A stretch of 64,000 nt of DNA, taken from NCBI RefSeq assembly GCF_023094165.1, contig NZ_JALMDK010000024.1, forward strand, positions 34,160-98,159, written 5' to 3'. The position numbers and the translations under genes are program-made. Positions within the stretch are counted from its first letter, which is position 1. Every line of letters begins with the position of its first letter. The stretch comes from Crossiella sp. S99.2. GTDB taxonomy: Bacteria > Actinomycetota > Actinomycetes > Mycobacteriales > Pseudonocardiaceae. Of the stretch, positions 32,946 through 40,231 are shown piece by piece. The notes beneath the pieces were generated by a model. The model did not search any database and was not told the DNA's origin. It saw nothing but the letters and a program-made list of their open reading frames with translations.

Positions 32946-33729
32946 GCTCGCAGAGGAAAAGGAGCGACCCGCCCTGCTGGCGGAGGTCTCCCAGGTGCGT
33001 CGCCCCAGCCCAGGGCTGGCCCGGGTGACGCTCGCCGCCCCGGAACTGGACCGCTTCGGCTACGACGGTCCTGATCATCTGGTGCGCACCTTCTTCCCCG
33101 CCTCCGGCCAGGACGCCCCGGTGCTGCCCAGCACGCCGGACTGGTGGACCGAGGTGCAGAGCATGCCCGAGGAGATCCGGCCGGTGGTGCGCAACTACAC
33201 CGTGCGCCGCTACGACCCGGAACGCCGCGAGCTGGACATCGACTTCGTGCTGCACGGTGAGGCCGGACCGGCCGCACGCTGGGCCAACCGGGCCGAACCG
33301 GGTCAGCTGATCGGCCTGCGCAGCGAACGCTCCGGGTACCAGCCGACCCCGGGCGCGGACTGGCAGCTGATCATCGGCGACGAGACCGCGCTGCCCGCGA
33401 TCGGCGCGATCGTGGAGTCCATGCCCGCCGGCACCAGGGCCAAGGTCTTCGTGGAGATCGCCAACGACGCCGAGGAACAGGGCTTCGACACCGCGGCCGA
33501 TGTGGAGCTGAACTGGCTGCACCGGGCCGGCCAGCACGCGGGCACCAGCGACATCGTGGCCCGCACGCTGCGTGCGGCCGACCTGCCCGGCGGTGCGGTC
33601 TACGCCTGGGTGGCCGGGGAGTCCGGCATGGTCACCGCGGTCCGGCGGCACCTGGTGCGGGACCGGGGCGTGCCCAAGGAATCGATCTACTTCTGCGGTT
33701 ACTGGAAGCATTCGGCGCCCACTTACTAG
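32944..33729 (+). CDS. Siderophore-interacting protein (FAD/NAD(P)H ferric-siderophore reductase, ViuB type)
   Basis: 261 residues from the ATG at 32944. The FAD motif is VRNYTVRRYDPE, followed by LDIDFVLHGEAGPAARWA and the C-terminal SIP domain (AWVAGESGMVTAVRRHLVRD, ending IYFCGYWK). These proteins release iron by reducing ferric siderophores in the cytoplasm. An open frame extends to a GTG at 32890, but the iron box and its -10 directly before 32944 argue for the ATG as a leaderless start. Iron-repressed expression is expected. No siderophore biosynthesis genes are in the window. Confidence 0.92.
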   Translation: MLAEEKERPALLAEVSQVRRPSPGLARVTLAAPELDRFGYDGPDHLVRTFFPASGQDAPVLPSTPDWWTEVQSMPEEIRPVVRNYTVRRYDPERRELDIDFVLHGEAGPAARWANRAEPGQLIGLRSERSGYQPTPGADWQLIIGDETALPAIGAIVESMPAGTRAKVFVEIANDAEEQGFDTAADVELNWLHRAGQHAGTSDIVARTLRAADLPGGAVYAWVAGESGMVTAVRRHLVRDRGVPKESIYFCGYWKHSAPTY

Positions 33730-33739
33730 GTTCAGGGGC

Positions 33740-35518
33740 GTGTTCACCACGCGGCCGGAACTCATCGGCACCCACGGCATGGTCGCCTCCACGCACTGGC
33801 TGGCCTCCGCGGCCGGGATGGCGGTGCTGGAGGACGGCGGCAACGCCTTCGACGCGGCGGTGGCCGCGGGCTTCACCCTTCAGGTGGTGGAGCCACACCT
33901 GAACGGCCCCGGTGGCGAGGTCCCGGCGATCTTCGCGACCGCGGGTGGGCAGCCACAGGTGCTGTGCGGTCAGGGCGTCGCGCCTGCTGGGGCGACACTG
34001 ACGCACTACCGCGGTCTTGGCTTGGAGCTGGTGCCCGGCACCGGCTTGCTCGCCGCGACCATTCCTGGCGCGTGGGACGGCTGGCTGTTGCTGCTGCGGG
34101 ACCACGGCACCCGGACCCTGCGGCAGGTGCTGGACTACGCGATCGGCTACGCCCGCAACGGGTTTCCGGTGGTGGAGCGGATCACCGCGACCATCGAGGT
34201 AGTGGAGCGGCTCTTTCGCGAGCACTGGCCCACCTCGGCCGCGCAGTGGCTGCCCGCGGCCCGGCCCGGCGCCCGGCTGCGCAATCCGGCGCTGGCCGAC
34301 ACGCTGGAACGCTTGCTCGCTGAAGCCGAAGCCATTGGCTCGGACCGTGAAGCGCAGATCGAAGCCGCGCGGCGGGCCTGGTACCAGGGCTTTGTCGCGG
34401 AGGAGATCGACAGCTTCGCTCGGCAAGCCTTCCGTGACGACTCCGGACGCAGCCACGCCGGCGTGCTGACCGCGGCAGACTTGGCCGGGTGGTCGGCGAG
34501 CTATGACACCCCCATCAGCGTTGATCTCGCCGATGACTGGACGCTGCACAAGATCGGGCGGTGGAGCCAGGGACCGGTGCTGGCCCAGCAACTCCGGCTG
34601 CTCGACGGCGCTGATCTGTCCTATGTGGACGGTGTGGCCAGTGTGGACACCGTGCATCAGGCGGTGGAGGCGGCGAAGCTCGCTTTCGCGGACCGGGAAG
34701 CCTGGTACGGCGACAGCGCGGACGTGCCACTGGATCGCTTGCTCTCCGCGGAGTACGCGAACCAGCGTCGGGCGCTCATCGGCGAGACCGCGTCCCTGGA
34801 ACTGCGGCCGGGACTGGATGGCAGGCTGCCCGCGTTCGTGGCGCAGGGCCGGGGGATCGGCAACACCGCGGGGGAGATGGACACCGCGATGGGCGTTGGC
34901 GAGCCCACGGTCGCCCGCACCGGGCTGACCAGGGGTGACACCGTGCACGTCGATGTGCTGGACCGCTGGGGCAACCTGATCTCGGCCACTCCGTCCGGCG
35001 GCTGGTTGCAGTCCTCGCCGCACATCCCGGCGCTGGGCTTCAACCTGGGCACCAGGGCGCAGATGTTCTGGCTGGATGAAGGCCACCCCAATGTGCTGGC
35101 CCCCGGTAAGCGACCACGCATCACGCTGACCCCTTCGCTGGCCAGCCGCCACGGCGAGCCGGTGCTGGCCTTCGGCACTCCTGGCGGGGACCAGCAGGAC
35201 CAGTGGCAGCTCTGCTTCTGGCTGGCGCACACCAGGGCCGGGCTGAACCTGCAGGAAGCCATCGACGCCCCGGCCTGGCACTCCACCGCGTTCCCTGCCT
35301 CCTTCTACCCGCGCAACTGGCAGCCCGGCGAACTGGTCGCCGAATCCCGGCTGGGTGCGGCGACCTTCGCCGAACTGGCCCGGCGCGGGCACTCGGTGCT
35401 CGACGCCGGGCCGTGGGCGCTGGGCCGGTTGTCCGCGGTGTCACGAGATCCGGACACCGGCCTGCTCCGCGGGGCCGCCAACGCCCGCGGCGCCCAGGGG
35501 TACGCGGTCGGTCGCTAG
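33740..35518 (+). CDS. ggt: Gamma-glutamyltransferase family protein
   Basis: 592 residues, the usual length for the uncleaved precursor. The large-subunit part has MVASTHWLASAAGMAVLEDG and GNAFDAAVAAGF. The autoprocessing and catalytic Thr401 lies in TRGDTVHVDVLDRWGN, and the small subunit contains KRPRITLTPS and GTPGGDQQDQW. No signal peptide is seen, unlike secreted GGTs, so a cytoplasmic role in glutathione-like or gamma-glutamyl compound breakdown is possible. GTG start at 33740, ten bases after the SIP stop. Its 3' end overlaps the convergent glycerate kinase gene by 78 bp. Confidence 0.88.
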   Translation: MFTTRPELIGTHGMVASTHWLASAAGMAVLEDGGNAFDAAVAAGFTLQVVEPHLNGPGGEVPAIFATAGGQPQVLCGQGVAPAGATLTHYRGLGLELVPGTGLLAATIPGAWDGWLLLLRDHGTRTLRQVLDYAIGYARNGFPVVERITATIEVVERLFREHWPTSAAQWLPAARPGARLRNPALADTLERLLAEAEAIGSDREAQIEAARRAWYQGFVAEEIDSFARQAFRDDSGRSHAGVLTAADLAGWSASYDTPISVDLADDWTLHKIGRWSQGPVLAQQLRLLDGADLSYVDGVASVDTVHQAVEAAKLAFADREAWYGDSADVPLDRLLSAEYANQRRALIGETASLELRPGLDGRLPAFVAQGRGIGNTAGEMDTAMGVGEPTVARTGLTRGDTVHVDVLDRWGNLISATPSGGWLQSSPHIPALGFNLGTRAQMFWLDEGHPNVLAPGKRPRITLTPSLASRHGEPVLAFGTPGGDQQDQWQLCFWLAHTRAGLNLQEAIDAPAWHSTAFPASFYPRNWQPGELVAESRLGAATFAELARRGHSVLDAGPWALGRLSAVSRDPDTGLLRGAANARGAQGYAVGR

Positions 35519-36646
35519 CGCCGCGCCGACGAGCACCAGGCGCAGGGTGCGCTCGGTGGCGTCGGTGAGCAGTTCGGCGGCCCGGTCGATGGCCTCGGCC
35601 AGCGGGACCGGGGCGGCCAGGATGCCCGCGTAGGCGTCGATGCCGATGTCGTAGTTGCGCCTGGCGCCCTTGCCGATGGTCCCGGCCAGCGCGATCACCG
35701 GCTTGCCGAATCGCTTGGCCCGCCGGGCCACCTCGGACGGGATCTTGCCGCGCGGGGTCTGGAAGTCGATCGCGCCCTCGGCGGTGATCACCAGGTCGGC
35801 GGCGGCCAGCCTGCGGTCCAGGTCCAGGTGTTCCAGCAGCACGTCGAAGCGCGGCAGCAGCTCCGCGCCGAGCACGCCGGCGAGCCCTGCGCCCAGGCCA
35901 CCGGAGGCGCCGCTGCCGGGTGCGGTGGCCAGATCGCGGCCGAATTTCTCCTGCAGCACCACGGCCCAGCGATCCAGTGCGGCGGCGAGTCTTTCCACGT
36001 CACGGGGTGTGGCTCCCTTCTGCGGACCGAAGACACGGGCCACGCCCTGATCGCCGCAGAGCACGTTGTGCGGGTTGCAGGCCAGCGTGATGCGCACGTC
36101 GGCGAGCCTGCGGTCCAGGCCGGTGACGTCGATGTCCTTCACCTCGGCCAGCGCGTCGCCGCCCCGGCCTAGCTCCACGCCGTCGCCGTCGAGCAGCCGC
36201 GCGCCCAGTGCCTGCAACGCGCCGGCGCCGCCGTCGCAGGTGCCGGAATCCCCGCAGCCGACCAGGATCCGCTCGCATCCGGTGTCCAGCGCGGCCTTGA
36301 TCAGCTCGCCGACGCCGTAGGTCGTGGTGGCCCCTGGCTGACGCAGATCCGCGGGCACCAGGCGCAATCCGGCCGCGGCGGCCATCTCCACCACCGCGGT
36401 CTTGCCGATCACCGCGAGGTGCGCGCGCACCGGCTTGCCGACCGGGCCGGTCACGGTGAGCGGGATGAGTTCCCCGCCACCGGCGGCGGCCAGCGTGCGG
36501 GCCGAGCCCTCCCCGCCATCCACCAGCGGCACCGGGTCGACGATCGCGCCCGGCACCACCCGGCGGATCCCGGCGGTGATGGCAGCCGCGACGGCCTCCG
36601 CGTCCAGGCTTTCCTTGAACCCACTGGGAGCGACGACAAAACGCAT
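35441..36646 (-). CDS. glxK: Glycerate kinase (GlxK/GarK family)
   Basis: 401 residues. The family opening MRFVVAPSGFKESLDAEAVA is followed by VPLVDGGEGSART, GCGDSGTCDGGAGALQALGA and EGAIDFQTPRGKIPSEVARR, all typical. It phosphorylates D-glycerate, probably to 2-phosphoglycerate. The C-terminus is about 20-25 residues longer than I expect, and that extension lies antisense to the end of ggt (78-bp overlap). The open frame upstream of the ATG at 36644-36646 is a shadow of the permease gene. Two bases separate it from the SLC13-type permease upstream, so glycerate or a related acid is probably taken up and phosphorylated by this pair. Confidence 0.92.
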   Translation of the reverse strand: MRFVVAPSGFKESLDAEAVAAAITAGIRRVVPGAIVDPVPLVDGGEGSARTLAAAGGGELIPLTVTGPVGKPVRAHLAVIGKTAVVEMAAAAGLRLVPADLRQPGATTTYGVGELIKAALDTGCERILVGCGDSGTCDGGAGALQALGARLLDGDGVELGRGGDALAEVKDIDVTGLDRRLADVRITLACNPHNVLCGDQGVARVFGPQKGATPRDVERLAAALDRWAVVLQEKFGRDLATAPGSGASGGLGAGLAGVLGAELLPRFDVLLEHLDLDRRLAAADLVITAEGAIDFQTPRGKIPSEVARRAKRFGKPVIALAGTIGKGARRNYDIGIDAYAGILAAPVPLAEAIDRAAELLTDATERTLRLVLVGAALATDRVPLGAAGVGGPAEQAGVRIS

Positions 36647-36648
36647 GA

Positions 36649-38118
36649 CTACCTCCAGTTCAGGCCGAGCAACGGCCACACCGAGAGCGCGAAGAACAGG
36701 ACCAGTCCGGCGGTGAGCGGACCGAGGAACAGCGACAGGCGCAGCAGGTCCGCGCGGCCGTAGGTGGGGGTGCCGTCCAGGTGAGCGAACATGGCCACCG
36801 GCTTGGCCGAGGAGGACAGCGTGTGGCAGAAGCCTGCTGCCGCGGTGGAGGCGAAGGCCACTGCCACCGGGTTGAGGCCGAGCGCGAGCGCGGCCGGGAT
36901 CACCAGCGGCACCAGCACCGAGGACCGGGCCGAGCGGGACTGGATGACCAGGTGTGCGGCGGTGCTGACCAGCACGACCACCACCAGGAATATGACTGGG
37001 CTGTGCACCGGCCCGAGCAGCGCGGTGGCCAGCCAGGCGGCCGCGCCGGAGGAGATCAGCGCCGCGCCCAGGGCCGCGGTGGCCGCCATGAACACCAGCA
37101 GCGACCAGGGCACCCCGGCCAGTGCCTTGTTCAGTTGCACCGTGCCGAATCGCGGTGAGCTGATCAGCAGCGCGCCGATCAGCGCCACCACCGCGGGGGA
37201 GACACCGTGCAGTGGTTCGCTCGCCCACGCCAGCGAGACTCCGGCCAGTAGCAACGCGGCCCGGCGCTCCGGCTTCGTCAGGCCCTTGGGCGGCCGGATC
37301 TCGTTGAGGTCCAGGGTGAATCCGCCGCGGCGATCCCGGCGCCGGGTGAACAGGAACAGCACCAGCTCGGCCGCCAGATGCGAGCTGACCAGGGCCAGCG
37401 GCAGGCCGAGCAGCAGCCACTGCCCGAACCCGATGCCGGACCCGGTCGCCGCGGTGAGCAGCTGACTGGTCACCAGGTGCGCCCCGGCGCCCATCAGGGT
37501 GGCCACCGCGGACAGCAGGATCACCGTGGGAAACAGGATCGCCAGTGCCCGCACCACTCGTGGCCGCGTGCGCAGCGTCCCGGCCAGCGCCACGAACACC
37601 GGCACCGCCAGCGCGGCCCGTCCTGAGGTCGCCGGGATGGCGAACGCGCTGAGCAGCAGTGCCGCGGTGACCAGGTGCGCCAGGCCGCGCACCGAGCGGG
37701 CCCGCCCGATCAGCGCCACCGCCACCCTGGTCGGCAACCCACTCGCGCCCACCCCCGCGGCCAGCACGAACGCGGCGATCAGCAGCCAGATGGTCTCACC
37801 GCCCAGGGTGGCGAAGAGCTGGTCGCCGCTGAGCACCCCGAGCAACACCAGCACCAGCGCGGCGGCCAGTGCGACGTAGGTGTCGTCGATCCGGGTCAGC
37901 GTCCAGGCGGCCACCGCGGCGGTGAACACCAGCAGCGTGGCCTGCCCCGGCAGCGACAACCCGGTCCCGCCGAAGTGCAGTGCCCCGGCCAGCCCGCCCA
38001 GCGCGAGCACCGCCAGCAGCAGCGGCCACCAGCGCCTGCGGCGGCGCAACGGCGTGGTGGCCGCTTCGGCCAGTGGGACCCGCTGCCAGGGCGGGGCGAG
38101 TTCGAGGGTGCCGGACAT
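36649..38118 (-). CDS. SLC13/DASS-type anion permease
   Basis: 489 residues, 11-12 membrane segments after a short Arg-rich N-terminus. GETIWLLIAAFVLAAGV and SAFAIPATSGRAALAVPVF resemble the SLC13/ArsB-like ion transporter superfamily; the second half has VVVLVSTAAHLVIQSRSARS and AFASTAAAGFCHTLSSSAKP, the repeated re-entrant region. It should import a carboxylate or other anion. The tight coupling to glycerate kinase suggests glycerate (inference). ATG start at 38116-38118. Confidence 0.82.
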   Translation of the reverse strand: MSGTLELAPPWQRVPLAEAATTPLRRRRRWWPLLLAVLALGGLAGALHFGGTGLSLPGQATLLVFTAAVAAWTLTRIDDTYVALAAALVLVLLGVLSGDQLFATLGGETIWLLIAAFVLAAGVGASGLPTRVAVALIGRARSVRGLAHLVTAALLLSAFAIPATSGRAALAVPVFVALAGTLRTRPRVVRALAILFPTVILLSAVATLMGAGAHLVTSQLLTAATGSGIGFGQWLLLGLPLALVSSHLAAELVLFLFTRRRDRRGGFTLDLNEIRPPKGLTKPERRAALLLAGVSLAWASEPLHGVSPAVVALIGALLISSPRFGTVQLNKALAGVPWSLLVFMAATAALGAALISSGAAAWLATALLGPVHSPVIFLVVVVLVSTAAHLVIQSRSARSSVLVPLVIPAALALGLNPVAVAFASTAAAGFCHTLSSSAKPVAMFAHLDGTPTYGRADLLRLSLFLGPLTAGLVLFFALSVWPLLGLNWR

Positions 38119-38154
38119 GGGGAACAGCCTGTGCCGCCGAGCTGAGCCGTTCGT

Positions 38155-38175
38155 GAGTCGTTCATGAAACGACTC
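38155..38175 (-). terminator. Hairpin between the DoxX and SLC13 genes
   Basis: GAGTCGTT and AACGACTC form a perfect 8-bp stem with a 5-nt loop, overlapping the DoxX stop. On the minus strand it would end DoxX-operon transcription before the SLC13 gene. No T run. Confidence 0.6.
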
Positions 38176-38518
38176 TCATCCAGCGGCCCCAGGCCACCGC
38201 GGCCACCAGCAGCAGGGTCACGCCCGGGAACACCGCGGCCACCAGCCCACCGGCGCCGACCCCCAGGATCACCGCGCCGATCAGCAGCGCGATCAGGCCG
38301 AGCGCGGCCCACCTGGTCAGCGCGGGGATCAGGATGCCGACCCCGCCCGCCAGTTCGCACAGGCCGACGAAGACCACCATGCCCCCGCCCAGGCCCATCG
38401 CCGCGAAGCCCGCGACCACCATGGGGTCGCCGGTGAGCTTGGCGTAGGCGCCGAAGAGGAACAGGGCGGCGATCAGGCCCTGGCCGATCCAGAGGGCGAT
38501 GTTGCGGTTCTTGGTCAT
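38162..38518 (-). CDS. DoxX-family small membrane protein
   Basis: 118 residues with four membrane segments. The DoxX pattern is visible in LIAALFLFGAYAKLTGDP and VGLCELAGGVGILIPALTRW. DoxX proteins are quinol-linked or redox-associated membrane proteins of largely unknown role. ATG at 38516-38518. It is the last gene of a minus-strand run with the SDR and imine-reductase-like genes. Confidence 0.85.
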   Translation of the reverse strand: MTKNRNIALWIGQGLIAALFLFGAYAKLTGDPMVVAGFAAMGLGGGMVVFVGLCELAGGVGILIPALTRWAALGLIALLIGAVILGVGAGGLVAAVFPGVTLLLVAAVAWGRWMRVVS

Positions 38519-38537
38519 GCCCCCTGGTCGGAGCCGG

Positions 38538-39293
38538 TCACGTCTTCTCTACATGGCCGAGCCCGCCGTCGGCGGCCAGCACGATCCCGGTGCTGAAGGT
38601 CGCGGTGAAGGCCAGGAACAGCACCGCCGCCGCGATCTCCTCGGCGCTGCCGTGCCTGCCCATCGGCGTCACCGCGTTGCCCGCGTCCAGGTTGGCCGCC
38701 TGTTCGGCCGCGGTCATGGTGGCGAAACCCATGGTCGGGGTCAGGGTGAAGCCGGGGCTGACCGTGTTCACCCGGATTCCGCGCGGCAGCAGTTCGGCGG
38801 CCAGCGACTGGGCCAGTGCGTGCACCGCGGCCTTGGCCATGGTGGCCACACTGCTGTCCGGCCAGCCCATGCCGACCAGCACCGCGCCGGTGAACACCAG
38901 CGCACCGCCCGGCGCGATCAGCGGGGCCAGGCGTTGCGCGGTGAAGAAGGCGCCCTTGGCGTTGATGTCGAGCATCCGGTCGTAGGCCGCTTCGGTGACC
39001 GAGGCGAGCGGGCCGGTCTCGGCGTAGCCGTGGTTGACGAACACCAGGTCGACCGCGCCGAGGGTGCGTTCCACCAGGTCGCCGAGGGCGGTGATATCGG
39101 CCAGGCTGGCCGCGTCCGAGCGCACCACGTGCGCGGCCCGCCCGGCCAGTTCGGTGCGGGCGGCCTCGATGTTGCGCTCGTTGCGGCCGGTCAGCACCAC
39201 CTCCGCGCCGCCGTCGAGCAGCGCCTTGACCACGGCCAGGCCGATGCCGTGGGTGCCGCCGGTGACCACGGCCTTCTTACCCGCGTACGTCAC
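38538..39293 (-). CDS. SDR-family protein lacking the usual catalytic Ser and Tyr
   Basis: 251 residues. The cofactor motif TGGTHGIGLAVVKAL, LTGRNERN (NADPH-type Arg) and the C-terminal VNTVSPGFTLTP and LAADGGLG are normal. The active-site stretch reads FTGAVLVGMGWPDSSVATMA then KAAVHA: the Lys is there, but the position four residues before it, normally Tyr, is Ala, and no Ser sits at the usual distance. It may be non-catalytic, a partner subunit, or use another residue. GTG start at 39291-39293 overlaps the upstream gene stop (GTGA). Confidence 0.85.
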   Translation of the reverse strand: MTYAGKKAVVTGGTHGIGLAVVKALLDGGAEVVLTGRNERNIEAARTELAGRAAHVVRSDAASLADITALGDLVERTLGAVDLVFVNHGYAETGPLASVTEAAYDRMLDINAKGAFFTAQRLAPLIAPGGALVFTGAVLVGMGWPDSSVATMAKAAVHALAQSLAAELLPRGIRVNTVSPGFTLTPTMGFATMTAAEQAANLDAGNAVTPMGRHGSAEEIAAAVLFLAFTATFSTGIVLAADGGLGHVEKT

Positions 39294-40147
39294 TTGAGCA
39301 GCTCCGCGACCGAGTTCACGCTGCCCGAGCCGTCGATGGTGGCCAGCTTGCGGGCGATGAGGGTGTGGAACGGCGTCAGCAGATCGGCGGAGATGCCCTG
39401 CTGCCAGCTCGCGGTGAGGATGTTGTCCAGACCGTCCTTGTTGACCTGCAGGCCGGACGCCTCGCCGAAGAAGCCGCCCTTGTCGAAGTCCGCGGCCATC
39501 GAGGGCAGCACCGCGGCCATCGCGGTCACCCAGGGCACGACCAGCTCGGTGATTTCCGCCGCGGGCACGCCCTCGGTGCCAGCCAGCGCGATCGCGTGGA
39601 AGGCCCCGGCGAAGGTGCCGTACATGCCGCTGAGCAGCGCGAGGTCGTAGAGCGAGGCCAGTCCCGGGTCGGCGCCGAGGAACTTGGCCGGGCCGAGCAG
39701 GGCCAGCAGCTCCTGGTGCGCCTGGAAGGTTTCGGTCGCGCCGCTGTAGAACAGCAGCGCGCTGGGCTGGCCGATCATCTCCGGGATGGCCATGATCCCG
39801 CCGTCCACATAGGACGCGCCGCGGTCGGTGACGATCTTGGCGGCTTCCCTGGCCTGGCGCGGAGTGCCGTTGGTGAGGTTGACGATCGCCTTGCCGCGCA
39901 GGTCGACGCCGTCCAGCCGGGCCAGCACGGTGTCGTAGACGGACAGGCAGATCACCGTGACCTCGGCGGCGCCGACCGCCTCGGCCACCGTGTTGGCCAC
40001 GGCCGCGCCCTGGGCGGCCAGCGGCTCGGCCTTGCTCGCGGTGCGGTTCCACACCGTGGTGGGGTGGCCCGCGGCCAGGAAGGCGGCGGCCAGGGCAGTG
40101 CCCATGTTGCCGAGGCCGAGCACCGCGACGCTGGTGGGGTTGGTCAT
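39290..40147 (-). CDS. NAD(P)-dependent oxidoreductase, imine reductase/6-phosphogluconate dehydrogenase-like
   Basis: 285 residues. The Rossmann motif AVLGLGNMGTALAAAFLAAG is followed by VWNRTASKAEPL (Arg and Ser for NADPH), VICLSVYDTV and NLTNGTPRQAREAA, the pattern of imine reductases and beta-hydroxyacid dehydrogenases. The C-terminal helical dimer domain contains YDLALLSGMYGTF. IREDs reduce cyclic imines; the natural substrate is unknown. It is coupled by GTGA to the degenerate SDR and divergent from the AfsR-like regulator. Confidence 0.85.
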   Translation of the reverse strand: MTNPTSVAVLGLGNMGTALAAAFLAAGHPTTVWNRTASKAEPLAAQGAAVANTVAEAVGAAEVTVICLSVYDTVLARLDGVDLRGKAIVNLTNGTPRQAREAAKIVTDRGASYVDGGIMAIPEMIGQPSALLFYSGATETFQAHQELLALLGPAKFLGADPGLASLYDLALLSGMYGTFAGAFHAIALAGTEGVPAAEITELVVPWVTAMAAVLPSMAADFDKGGFFGEASGLQVNKDGLDNILTASWQQGISADLLTPFHTLIARKLATIDGSGSVNSVAELLK

Positions 40148-40220
40148 TCCGGTCCTTTCGTCGATGTGCCGCCACCGTGCCGGGTCGCACTCTCGGTCTT
40201 CTCTCGATCACCTCGCGGGT

Positions 40221-40226
40221 TACCGT
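40221..40226 (+). promoter_or_regulatory. -10 element giving a leaderless start for the AfsR-like gene
   Basis: TACCGT ends 5 bp before the GTG at 40232. There is no Shine-Dalgarno sequence, so translation probably begins at the mRNA 5' end. The same hexamer precedes the gene at 7696. Confidence 0.4.
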
Positions 40227-40231
40227 GAGCT

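Noticed and set aside
36647..37420. N-terminal extension of glycerate kinase to a 659-residue frame
   Set aside because: The extension overlaps the SLC13 gene and has no protein-like sequence; MRFVVAPSGFKESL is the family start.
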